Assembly (NCBI RefSeq): GCF_040869045.1
Contig: NC_090319.1
Location: forward strand, 233,361,832 to 233,425,831
DNA length: 64,000 bases
Direction: 5' to 3'
Source: Eurosta solidaginis
Lineage: Eukaryota; Arthropoda; Insecta; Diptera; Tephritidae
The translations under genes and the position numbers were made by a program. Under the pieces are notes generated by a model that was not told the origin of the DNA, searched no databases, and was given only the letters and a program-made list of their open reading frames with translations. Shown here piece by piece: positions 33,341-44,314 of this stretch. Numbering within the stretch: the first letter of the stretch is position 1; each line of letters begins with the position of its first letter.

Positions 33341-34241
33341 TGTCGTAGTCGTCAACAACCAACCCTTTATTTTAAGAACAGTGAATTTATAACCAATTTT
33401 TAATTATTACACGCTTCCATATGTATTATTGCATATGTTCTATTGAATTTAAACCTATTTCAATTTAAACGTATATTTATGAATTATTATACGTGGAAAT
33501 ATGTACTTCATTACATATTTTATACTTTTATATTATATTTGAGCTATTCATGAATTAATTAGAATACGTATAACCATTATACGTAACACTCATGTTAAAC
33601 TAGGATTAGCACTTATGGAATTGTAAATGAGTGCTTGAACATATTTCGCCCCTCTGGCAACCCCAACCATTGGTTGACAAAACATATGCATATATGTACA
33701 TACAATGTTTTGACATTTTGCTTTTACATTTTATTAATCTCGAATTTTTACCCACCGCGGCTGTGTCTCGTTTACTCTATTAGAAAAAAATACAATTTGA
33801 TAAATTGTGAAACACTTTCGAATCAAAATTATCATATAATTGCAAGTGACTCATATATTACCTATTAATATATGAACGTAATTCGTTTATAAGTGCAAAG
33901 TGAAATAAATTAGTTAGTGAAACTAATAAGCGAAGGCAACCTTGTTTTACTGAACTCAACCTCACATCCATAGCGTGCAATAAGAAAGTCAGAAACATAT
34001 TAGGTTAATTCAACCTGGAAAATCGTGACCGATATTGGGATTTTGCCGCCTACCGTTGCAGTTGAGCGGATTGAGTTCGGCCGCCGCCACTTAGCAGAAG
34101 GAGAATTTTATATTGCTTTCCATCCGCCACCAGAACGATACCACCATCACATCACTACCGCCACAATCCTCGCCAGCACCACCAACAGCTACATCCCGCC
34201 AGGAAAAGCAGGTAAATTTTGTATTGCCAGCCCCCTAAACA
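33341..34241 (+). repeat. Right LTR of BEL element
   Basis: 901 bp, about 98% identical to 28299-29198. It is preceded directly by RT coding sequence instead of a polypurine tract and followed by gtg plus a 20-nt T run (34244-34264). Confidence 0.8.
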
Positions 34242-34364
34242 GTGTTTTTTTTTTTTTTTTTTTTAAATTTAAAATTATTTAGTTTTAATAACAAAGGGTT
34301 TGTACAATTCTTTTTGTGTCACACCGAGATGGTCAAAATTTGCGAATGAATAAAAAATGAAATG

Positions 34365-34850
34365 TCAAAACAATAATAAATGTATGTATGTATGTACATA
34401 GTCACATCTGTCAACCCATTGTTGGGGTTGCCAGAGAGGTGAAATACGCTGGCGTGTTAGCGCACAATACAAACGTTTCAAATACCTAAATTTAATAAGG
34501 AATATGTACGTAGTAGGTATTATCGCTCGTATCATAAATGGAATTTCTTTGCCATTGATTTTTAAGCTATTTTGTTGAAAATCCAGAATTTCTTCAACAA
34601 ATTGGCTTAAATAATCGTTGATATCACTTGGCTTCATTTTTCCTACATATATTCCAGCGGGTAATACCTTTATGTTTTTAATATTAACTATTTTAACTAG
34701 TATTGGCCAAAGTTGTAGGTTTGAACTTTCAGAAATTGGCAAGCCGTCTATATTTATATCACATATAATTTCATCGAAATTGCTTAAAATGTCTGCTGCC
34801 TTCATCATATTTTGCTTGATTCCCAAATGTGAATATTGGCTTTCCAACAC
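34365..34850 (-). pseudogene. Transposase fragment ('INIDGLPISESSNLQLWPIL' type)
   Basis: The minus-strand 161-aa frame contains CDINIDGLPISESSNLQLWP, then LPAGIYVGKMKPSDINDYLS and FVEEILDFQQNSLKINGKEI, MIRAII. This pattern (INxDGLPLxKSSxxQxWPIL..GLYxGxxKPxxxxxFLxxFVxE) is known from large uncharacterised insect proteins believed to be DNA-transposon transposases, often found with DUF4806 proteins. The expected downstream cysteine-rich part (CxxC) is missing. Upstream is a T-run and A/T-rich DNA. Confidence 0.5.
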
Positions 34851-35299
34851 AATTCTTCCTTGAATATTTCTCTATACTATAGTATCATAAAACCATTTTT
34901 CAGAGTTTCCATAGTAAAATTTTAATATCAGTTATTTGTATGCAATATTTTACTTTTGGTGAGTACGCGTGTGAACACCCTATAATATCATTGCTCGGGG
35001 AGAATACTGGGCGAGATGTCCCCGAACGCCAAAATGCCCAGACAGGGTAAAAAAATCAAATTTGTAAGTTTTTGCAAAAAAAAAAAATCATTTTATAAAT
35101 TTGGTAAAAAAAAAATTCCATCACTCCCGGAAGGGGTGTTTCTGGTGGGCATTCGCCCGAACGATTGGTCATTCGACATTATAATTAGAAAAAAAATAAT
35201 TAGTTAAATCGTAGTTTTGGTATCTCAAAAAAAACTTAAGGGGAAAGAAATTGAAAAAAAGCTGTAAAAAACGATTAATTACATATATATACTACGGGA

Positions 35300-36745
35300 G
35301 GTATGATGGGAATGCTGACAAGAAGAAGGCAATAGGGCTACAGGGAAACGAAGAAGAAAGAGAACACAAACTCATTCATACTTGTCCCTAGTGCTCCCAA
35401 CCGCAACCCATAAGGGGGTCTTAAGGACCTGCCTCTGGGACTGGTTCGGGCCACTAGGGTCAATTTCCTACAAACACAGGTTGGTCCCAACACACCCAGC
35501 AGCAACGCAGAGGCGGTCTTCACGGACGCGCTGGTGGGACTGGCTGGGGGTGTTGAGGCCTCCCGTCCATTCACTCTGGACACCCCTCCTGCCTCCGCCG
35601 CTATGGGTGGAGCGGCTTCAAGGGCCGCTCCCTAGACTAGTGGGACAGGAAAGGGGGCCGCTTTGAATCGCAGCTCAACCCGTCACAATCCAGGTGGTAT
35701 TCTACGGTACCACCTGAGACGTGGGCTGAGCTGGGGTCCTACCATTCGCTCACACACTTATACCAAACACTACAAATTCGGCAAAAGGGAAAAACAAAAA
35801 AAAATATTTTACTTAAAAAAAAACCCAATTAGCGGACGTATATTTTAACCAGGGCCGACTAACGGACAACTTCCGGGAAAACCAAAAACCCCAAATACAA
35901 AAAAAAATTAAGTGCGTTCAGCACTGCCTCATCGGGTGAATAAAAAAAACCGGAGGACTGACGTTAAGTCCGTGGATCCCTTAGCTACCGGAGACGATGA
36001 TCACTCCTGACACCATGATCCGTCTAACCATCCCACCGCAACGCAGGTGGCTGCTCCTGCGGCTACTCACCCCGGACTGGTGGGATGGTCAACTTTACAA
36101 CGCACCCGGCGCCTCAGGAACCACGTTGGGCGCCATCTGTTGTGGCGCCCTCAGCAACTGTCATCGCGACAGTGCCTCGGACACCAAAACGTTGGGCGCC
36201 ATCTGTTATGGTTTCGCATCTTTAATGGAGCAGTAAGGAAGGCAGTCGGCTTGATCTAGTGGTGCTCTGTGGCTAGTCATGTCGGCCTGCGCCATAAACA
36301 GAATAAAGTTCCTATCATGCCTTTTTAAAAAACCGTCAGAAAGTGCAGAGATGACTCAAAACGCTTGAAATTCAAATTAAAACAACATCTGGTCGAACCG
36401 GATGCCACGGACAGACCGTTAAATATTCAAAATTTTAAATAAAAAAAAAAATTCAAAAAAAAACTAAATGCAAAAAAAAATTTACAAAATTGACCGAACC
36501 GGAAATGACCGGTTACCATTCATGGAAAATCGAAAAAAAAGCTGAAAATTGGCAAAAGAAAAGGGCTGAAAATTAAAACAAACATAAAGAAGGGCGAATA
36601 TACATAGGGGCGCCGCGGGTGTTGTTGCGACGCCCGGTGCTTTGCCCACCCTCAAAACCATGGCCACCGACGCACCTAATTTTTCGGTAGCCCTTACCTG
36701 TATACCCTAGTACCTTCTAATTGAATGTAGACATCAGCATTCCCA
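35300..36745 (-). mobile_element. Gypsy-like LTR and leader with tRNA primer-binding site
   Basis: On the minus strand, tggcgcccaacg occurs at about 36192-36203, directly after an LTR-like end (..ccataacaga). This is the primer-binding site type used by gypsy-group elements. A second copy of the site lies about 70 bp further inside (36123-36135). The sequence to the right (36207-36745) would be the LTR; that to the left (35300-36120) is a GC-rich leader with short frames and no clear gag. 'atgggaatgctga' occurs near both outer edges in inverted orientation (35307 and 36735). No protease, RT or integrase is present. Confidence 0.45.
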
Positions 36746-37559
36746 TTATTACAAACTATTTATTTACAGTTCATTTTTAAAAGAAAACCAATGATACATT
36801 TTTTGTTTGTTTTTGTTTAATTAATATAACGCTACAGTTCATGGAAGCAATTCTTATGGTTCTTCTACAAAAAATTTTTTTGTAAGAGGGAAAAGTTAAA
36901 GAAGAGCTCTAAGCCTTTAATAAGAAACGCTCTCTGCTTCGCAGATTTAGCTATAAATATAAGATGCTTTCGAACAATTGCAATTGTTGTCAAACTTCTA
37001 CAGTATTCTTGAGGATGTTCAATGCATTTTACCTGCATCTGGACAAAAAAAAAGTTATTCGTATGTTTCCAATGCGTTTAATTATTTCATTTAATTCGTT
37101 CATACGCATTGTGTATAGGAAAGGTACAGACTAAACTTTTCTAAATTAATTGTCTAAACTATATAGTATGTTAGCTTGCGTAGTTGAAAATCAGAGAAAA
37201 ACTCTTATATCTCTATGTATGTATAAGTGTACCAATTTTCGATAAGGGCCATTGAAAATGAATGGACACCTTTAATTATTATGTGTATATAACATACATT
37301 TTGGCCTGTATAGTCTCTTAAGGATAAATATACATATATAGTCAATGCATTTATCAGGATTATGCATTTGATATCAGATCCTTAATTTTTTTTTATTTGA
37401 TTTTAAATTTAATGATGAGCTTAAATTAAATTTTTTCAATTTGGGGTTGCCGTAAATATTAACGTTTCGTTAATCCTGCACAGATGGTGCAAAAAGTTCA
37501 GTGCTCATTGGCCGTCAACGCCAATAGTTTTCGCCTTTCAAAAACGCGCTTCCTTATAA
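36746..37559. other. No gene seen
   Basis: A/T-rich sequence without recognised coding, RNA or repeat structure until the satellite array begins. Confidence 0.4.
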
Positions 37560-39260
37560 TCTAAGTATTTTTAAACGAATGCGCCCTTACATAGACTTTC
37601 ATATGAACCAAGTAAAGACAAAGATTTTAGTAAAAAGTCTTAAATGAATTTTATATTACATACCTACATCTAGGTATACTTTTAAAGGTGTAGCAAACGT
37701 ACACGCCCTTACATAGATGTACGTATGTCGCAAGTAAGGACAAAATTTTGGTAAAAAGTCTTAAATGAAATTTATATTATATACCTACATCTATTTATAA
37801 TTTTAACTGTGTAGCAAACGTACACGCCCTTACATAGATGTACGTATGTCGCAAGTAAAGACTAAAAATTTGGTAAAAAGTCTTAAATGAAATTTATATT
37901 ACATATCTACATCTATGTATACTTTTAAATGTATAGCAAACGTACACGCCCTTACATAGATGTACGTATGTCTCAAGTAAAGACTAAATTTTTAGTAAAA
38001 AGTCTTAAATGAAATTTATATTACATACCTACATCTATTTATAATTTTAACTGTGTAGCAAACGTACACGCCCTTACATAGATGTACGTATGTCGCAAGT
38101 AAAGACTAAAAATTTGGTAAAAAGTCTTAAATGAAATTTATATTACATATCTACATCTATGTATACTTTTAAATGTATAGCAAACGTACACGCCCTTACA
38201 TAGATGTACGTATGTCTCAAGTAAAGACTAAATTTTTAGTAAAAAGTCTTAAATGAAATTTATATTACATACCTACATCTAGGTATACTTTTAAAGGTGT
38301 AGCAAACGTACACATCCTTACATAGATGTGCGTATGTCGCAAGTAAAGACAAACATTTTTGTAAAAAGTCTTAAATGAAATTTATATTACATACCCACAT
38401 CTATTTATACTTTTAAATGTGTAGCAAACGTACACGCCTTTACATAGATGAACGTATGTTGCAAGTAAAGACTAAATTTTGGTAAAAAGTCTTAAATGAA
38501 ATTTATATTACATATCTATATCTATGTATACTTTTAAATGTATAGCAAACGTACACGCCCTTACATAGATGTACGTATGTCTCAAGTAAAGACTAAATTT
38601 TTAGTAAAAAGTCTTAAATGAAATTTATATCACATACCTACATCTAGGTATACTTTTAAAGGTGTAGCAAACGTACACGCCCTTACATAGATGTACGTAT
38701 GTCGCAAGTAAGGACAAAATTTTGGTAAAAAGTCTTAAATGAAATTTATATTACATATCTACATCTATGTATACTTTTAAATGTATAGCAAACGTACACG
38801 CCCTTACATAGATGTACGTATGTCTCAAGTAAAGACTAAATTTTTAGTAAAAAGTCTTAAATGAAATTTATATTACATACCTACATCTATTTATAATTTT
38901 AACTGTGTAGCAAACGTACACGCCCTTACATAGATGTACGTATGTCGCAAATAAGGACAAAATTTTGGTAAAAAGTCTTAAATGAAATTTATATTACATA
39001 CCTACATCTATTTATAATTTTAAATGTGTAGCAAACGTACACGCCTTTACATAGATGAACGTATGTTGCAAGTAAAGACTAAATTTTGGTAAAAAGTCTT
39101 AAATGAAATTTATATTAAATCCCTACATCTATGTATACTTTTAAAGGTGTAGCAAACGTACACGCCCTTACATAGATGTACGTATGTTGCAAGTAAAGAC
39201 TAAATTTTATACAATAAGATTAAAATGGGGTTTATCTTAAATAACTACATCTACGTGTAT
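37560..39260. repeat. 121/122-bp satellite array, about 14 units
   Basis: The unit landmark acacgcccttacatagatgt recurs at 37701, 37822, 37944, 38066, 38188, 38310, 38432, 38553, 38675, 38796, 38918, 39039 and 39160, so the period is 121 or 122 bp. A diverged unit precedes the first. Another landmark is 'aaaaagtcttaaatgaaatt'. Units fall into types by the segment after 'catct': aggtatac..aaaggtg, atttataa..aactgtg and atgtatac..aaatgta. Two types alternate as a 244-bp dimer at 37776-38264. No coding potential. Confidence 0.9.
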
Positions 39261-40055
39261 TATCTATATGTAGTATTTTTCTTTCCAAAACCCAACAATG
39301 GTTTACTAAATTAAATATGAGGTTCCGTATTACGGAACGAACTCACCACGAACGATTTGCTATCGCAAGGCACGTATCGCTTTCGATATGAAAAGTGCTT
39401 CTGTAACGCACTCAATTCACCTTGCGATATAATAGTGGTGAGTTTTTATCATATCGATGGAACAATCGAAATGGAACATAGGATCTGTCACCAATAGCGA
39501 AAAAGATATAATAACAAACACAAATTCTTTTTAATCGCAAGAGAAGAAGTTCAAGATTCATTATATAAATTGTGAACTTTTGCTTAAACTGGTATTATAA
39601 GTGATTTACAATCATCCCTTGACCATAATAATAAAAGAAAAATATTGTGCTACAGGTATTTACTTTGCGACGTGTTAGCTGCTTAGGCACGTCTGAATGT
39701 TGCAAGTATATTACCCTTATACGTTTGTTAACCTTGCGATTTAAGAGGCAATCTAAGCGTCCTCTTGTCATCTATTGGAATTGGAATATTCAATTCCCAA
39801 AATCGGAAAAAACAGTTTTTTATCTCGATCACGCAATTCCTGGATATATTGCAACTACTTCAAAAACGTCCATAAATACAACAACGACAACCTTCCGAAC
39901 TAAAAGCATACACCACGGAGTATCCAAGTAAGTAATCTAACATTCTAAAATTCAAAATTACAAAAAAACTATACTTCCTCACGCAATAGCAATGGCAGCA
40001 TGTAACATCACACGGCAACGCCTCAGATGGAGCCAAGTACTTTATTTAAAACCTT
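39261..40055. other. Unassigned flank between satellite and kelch remnant
   Basis: It contains the near-palindrome gttccgtattacggaac (39321) and motifs 'tatcgcaagg' and 'ccttgcgatata' in opposite orientations at 39361 and 39421; related 'ccttgcgataac' motifs occur near 44220. This suggests transposon termini but no element can be delimited. The 94-aa frame at 39647 is not recognised. Confidence 0.3.
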
Positions 40056-40962
40056 TTGTTTCAAATATATGAACTCTTTGACGACCATAATTTAGTTGAT
40101 GTGACATTCAAATTAACAAATACATCTTCCTTGTAAGTAAACTTTCATTTGAATTAACGCTATTGCAGCTTGTATGTCACATACATTAACTACGCTTGTT
40201 ATATATGTATTTACAGAATTACGGCTAATCATGTAATTCTATCGGCGGCAAGCCCTTATTACGGTGAACTTTTCAAAAGGGACAACGATATTTGTCCACT
40301 TATAGAAACCACCAATATCGACAGCGACACTTGCGAGCGCTTAATCACCTTTTACTATACCGGCAAAACGCTCATATCCATTGGATCGGATGTTAAAAGC
40401 GGCTTTAATACTACAATTGAAAGGCGCTGTTGCAAACTGCTGATTTTATAATAGAGAATATAACCGATTTCACATTGCATCCAGCATATAGTCTGGAGAA
40501 GTAGACTCAGTGTGAGATACTAAATGAAAAAATTCTGGCTTACGAAACACAAAATTTTATGCATGTAAATTGACGTGTGCGATTATTTGAGCATTAAATT
40601 TATTGTTTTATTATCTCGCAGGTAACCCAGAGCAGTGAATTTTTAGATTTTGTCGCCAAAAAGTTGCAACCTATCATAGAAAGAGACAATTTGCATGTAC
40701 GGTGCGAGAAAGGTGTTTTTAATGCTGTAAAACGTTGGTATGAACATGATGCTTCTGCGCGCAAACATCATCTGCCAGAATTAATTGCTTGTCTGCGGTT
40801 AACCCAATGTAATATGGTCTTTAGTATAGCTAATATTCATCCGTTACCGGGTTTTGAAAACTTGGCATTAAAGGTTTTAACTTGGCATAGATACCCCTTG
40901 GCTCGTTCTAAGCTGACATTGAAGTATACAGAGAAACGTGATGGCCAGATTCCTGACGAATA
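40056..40962 (+). pseudogene. BTB-BACK (kelch-like) gene fragment with introns
   Basis: Exon 1 remnant: ELFDDHNLVDVTFKLTNTSS (to 40133). The intron ends in atttacag at 40215. Then the BTB domain follows: ITANHVILSAASPYYGELFK, PLIETTNIDSDTCERLITFY, YTGKTL. After a deletion comes TQCEILNEKILAYETQNFMHV and a second intron (40566-40620, ending tctcgcag). The BACK domain follows: SSEFLDFVAKKLQPIIERDN, EKGVFNAVKRWYEHDASARK, LPELIACLRL. Kelch-like proteins are Cullin-3 substrate adaptors; the kelch repeats are absent here. Stops and indels in exon 2 show it is not functional. Exact paralogue not determined. Confidence 0.75.
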
Positions 40963-41149
40963 ATCACTTTTGGCTCTTAACCGATGGGTAAATAATACCG
41001 GGATATGACTCTTTACAAACGGTTTATGATATTATTTGTAAAATGTTAAGGTAGAATCAACAGTCAGTGTTAATGACCAGTATAACAATAGCTTCCCGCT
41101 CAAGATCACGGATCGAAAACTATTTTCACTCTAGCGATAAGGAGACTCC

Positions 41150-41300
41150 TTGAAGATTTTCGGGAGTTTTGCTGTTGTCGATGTGGACAGCATATTGATT
41201 CGGTACATTCCGGAAAATACCACCATTATGGTCTTGCCCGACCATCTCGGGAAACCACATTAACCCTTCTACCCTCTTTCCGAAAGGAACTTGGGGTGCT
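41150..41300 (-). repeat. SINE-like repeat fragment
   Basis: It contains 'accattatggtcttgcccga', 'ccatctcgggaaaccacatt', 'aacccttc', which match the reverse complement of the family consensus visible at 41886-42286 and 61754-62002. Ends are eroded. Confidence 0.5.
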
Positions 41301-41633
41301 TTATCCTGGCCTGCGAAATAAATAGGATTCTTTGGCTTGTCTACTTTTATCTACCTCTGTATCTTTCTCAATATCCAAATAGCATTAATTTACTTTCATT
41401 CCCTTCCAGACCGTAAAAAGGATTTGGTTGAGCTGCAGGCCGGCGAATACGTTTCCCTGGGATTGTAGAAAAGAGGATTGATTCGCTACCGTTGATTCGC
41501 TACGGATAATTGTACAATTTAGACTAGCAAGAACAAAATTAGCGACCAAGGTGAAAAAGGCAAACAAGTTGCATAAAATGATACCCAGCAGACAGAATGA
41601 GACCATTCAATAAAGTTCTCACAGAACAATTTA

Positions 41634-41871
41634 TGTAATACTCCTATATTGCTAATAGAAAATGCTCGCAATGTGTTTTGAATTCGAAATCAAAACAAGA
41701 GAGCCTATAAAATTTTTGTGATTGTAGCAGCATAAGTGTGACAAGAAAAAATTTAAATTTAGGTACATTCGAATGTTGAATACAAAAACAAAAACGTTTA
41801 AACATCAATATATCGGCACTCTGATGTTTGGGAATTTACTTAGCCTTTTGTAGCAATATAGGAGTATTACA
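41634..41871. repeat. MITE with perfect 21-bp inverted ends and TA target
   Basis: The left end tgtaatactcctatattgct(a) at 41634-41654 is the exact reverse complement of 41851-41871. TA dinucleotides flank both sides (41632-41633 and 41872-41873). The 238-bp interior has no ORF. Perfect ends and a TA target suggest a Tc1/mariner-type non-autonomous element of recent activity. Confidence 0.8.
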
Positions 41872-41885
41872 TATATGCACAGAAC

Positions 41886-42286
41886 ACCCCAGCGGATTAG
41901 GGGATCAGAATATACCCGCGGTAGGTATGCCTGTCGTAAGAGGTGACTAAAATACCAGATTCAAGGGGCTGTGTAGCGCAACCCTTCAGGTGGCCACCGC
42001 AATATATAGCTTCTCAAAACCCAATTGTCACATATCCGTGGCGAATCCTGTTTCACTAACAGACGAGGCTCTGGCGCCCCAAGCTCCCCATGGAACTTGG
42101 GGTGGGGAGGGAGGGAATGGCTTGAAGGTTTAATGTGGCCACATAAATCGATCCCGAGATGGTCGGGCTAGCGCCTTAATTGTGCTATTGTGCCGGAGCG
42201 TACCGGATCTGTATCCGGCAAAGGATCATCACATCGATAACACCCCCCAAAGCCTTCGGGGAGCAACCTTATCGCTACAACTATAA
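41886..42286 (+). repeat. SINE-like element, nearly complete copy
   Basis: The ~400-bp unit begins ccccagcggattaggggatc and contains 'tatacccgcggtaggtatgc', 'aggggctgtgtagcgcaacc', 'gatggtcgggctagcgcctt', 'taccggatctgtatccggca' and ends 'gcaaccttatcgctacaact'. Other copies end in CAA repeats. No protein is encoded. Fragments of the same family occur at 11.6, 41.2, 46.8, 49.0 and 61.8 kb. Confidence 0.65.
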
Positions 42287-43113
42287 TTATTAGTATATAT
42301 AAATGATATTTTTATTTTTTTTTGTAAATATAATTATTAAATATAATGGAAGTTGTAATGTGTTTTTAGGTGCGTTATTACGTTTATATTTATATTGTGT
42401 AATGAGTTAGAGAAAAAAGAAAACCTTATCTATTTGAATGCTGATTTATTTAATTATAATGAATATGTATGCACTACTATATAAACTACTTTGCGACTAT
42501 TGTTTCAATATTCAATATTTCTTCATTAAATTCATTTCATAAGTAGTTTTGTATGAAATAGATACTTTATATTTATGTACAAAGCATTGCAATTAATTTG
42601 AAACACTTTATTCAAATTTTAAGAAAATTCGAGAAAACCAGAATTCCATCAATACTAGCTAAACAAAATTCAACTTTAATCCTAAAATTTCTGCTTATTT
42701 TTGACAAATTTTTTTTCTGAAGTGTTTAGCATATTCTCCCAAACAAAAGAAATAAGTTTATATAGAGAAATGGGGCTAAAAAAATGCATATTCAGAAAGT
42801 TTTTAAGATTTCTAAGAAAACAATTTTAAAGCTTGGGGTGACTTAAAAAGTTTCTCGAATTTGGAGTGTTCCAAATTAATTACTATGCTTGTTGATATAA
42901 AATTATGAAAAAAAATTTAGAAATTGACAAAACAATGTAAAATAGATAAAATTTACATATATTTGTATTTAAATTTTGCTCCTATATTTTTGACTACGGC
43001 CACGGTTTTTTGTCGGTCGCTAGAGATATATTCTTTCAACCAGTTTATAGAAAAACGCTGATGCTGGGAATTTTTAAGTTGTAATGGCTTTTGAGAATGT
43101 GTATAATGGTAAT
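42287..43113. other. AT-rich, no feature seen
   Basis: No recognisable coding or repeat structure. Confidence 0.4.
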
Positions 43114-43440
43114 TTAATCATTAATATACTGTGGTTTTAACGACATTTCTATTGACTTGAGGGTTTCGTGTATGGCTTTAAGCGTATTTAAAATTTCGCA
43201 AGTTAACTTTTGTTGTCCATTATTAAATTCTCTTTGCCTTTCGTCTTGGTCTTCCATATGTTTTTTTTCGGCGTAAGCACCGCTGAAAGTATTATAACCA
43301 CGTGGGTTTGATTGAGATGTAGCTGGGTCGAGTACGGTAGAGTTTGTCTTTGGTTGTGGAGTCGCCCTTGAAGTCACTTTTGGAGTTTGGTTAGTAAGAT
43401 CCAAAAATTCTAGGTCATCTTTTATTTCATTTGTCTGCAA
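43114..43440 (-). pseudogene. Terminal exon of a putative transposon accessory (Myb-like) protein
   Basis: On the minus strand an acceptor (tttatttgcag) precedes a 104-codon frame: TNEIKDDLEFLDLTNQTPKV, then a Pro/Thr/Ser-rich linker, FSGAYAEKKHMEDQDERQRE and a C-terminal helix LNTLKAIHETLKSIEMSLKP. This layout (acidic strand, linker, charged coiled coil) resembles the C-terminal exon of Myb/SANT-like transposon proteins. The DNA-binding exon was not identified upstream; the frame at 43606-43800 is not recognised. It could instead be part of an unknown host gene. Confidence 0.3.
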
Positions 43441-44288
43441 ATAAAAACATAAAATGTTAGTATACATAAACAAGCAGCAATAAACATTGGATTCACGACA
43501 CAATCCAAAAAAAACATTCGCCTTGCCGAACTTATTTTGAACCTTTGGGTTCCGACGTTTTTACCGAGAATATTTATGAACATTTACCTCAGAAAGTCCC
43601 CCTTCCTATAATTCTTTTGTATATTTTTTAGAACATCCTTTACGTTTTTGTTTACGCTGTATAAGTGAAGCATATTTACAGAACAAGAAAAGGTCTTCAT
43701 CATTTCGTATAAGTGCCGGAAAAGCTTTTCTGTAAAATCTTCCATTTAATATCGACTTCGCTGTCCAAATAAATGGCGTATACGAATATTGGTTCATCAC
43801 GTCATATGAGCGTAGTTTTGTGCAATACTTTCGTTAAAACTAAAAGTTTGGCATTCAACTCCATTGCTGATATACGTATGGACAGTTCTTAGATGTATAT
43901 AATAAATTGATCAATATTTCTTCCTCCAAATTCACACTTCTTCAGAGACAATCCCTCGCTTTTCTGCTCAGTCTCGCCAAAAAAATAAATTTCTGCTCTC
44001 TATTAAGTATTCACACGTTCACCGTGAAATATTTTCGGTGTTTCGGCTTTTTTAAATGCTAAAATTAAAAAACTCAAGAATGAAAAAATTAAAAGCTGCT
44101 TAGCACACAAAAAATTCAAATTACAGAAAATGTATGCTATCACCACCTTCGGAGCTAGTGATATGAATATCGCAAGAAATAACGAAAATACATATTCACC
44201 ACTCATACAGAAACACTACCTTGCGATAACAATGCATCAGGGTTGCTTTTTGCGATATAATTCGTATCGCAAGAATACAGAAACGGGC
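43441..44288. other. Unassigned sequence
   Basis: Short ORFs without recognised similarity. Near 44155-44290 the motifs 'atatcgcaag', 'accttgcgataa' and 'cgtatcgcaag' recur in both orientations, as near 39.4 kb, suggesting decayed DNA-transposon ends. Confidence 0.3.
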
Positions 44289-44314
44289 TACAGGTTTAGT
44301 TGCTGGTCTTGGTG

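Larger units (their letters stand above)
28299..34241 (+). mobile_element. BEL/Pao LTR retrotransposon with paired LTRs, lacking RNase H and integrase
   Basis: Two direct repeats of about 900 bp flank a 4.1-kb interior: leader, gag, zinc knuckle, protease and the first part of reverse transcriptase. The frame reaches TKTLGIQWNALTD at about 33335 and runs straight into the right LTR. RT tail, RNase H, integrase and polypurine tract are deleted. The LTRs differ at roughly 15 positions by eye (about 98% identical), so insertion is young relative to most of the window. No target-site duplication is obvious. Confidence 0.85.

Noticed and set aside
37560..39260. CRISPR-like regularly spaced array
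   Set aside because: The whole 121/122-bp unit repeats without unique spacers, and the DNA is clearly from an insect; it is a satellite.
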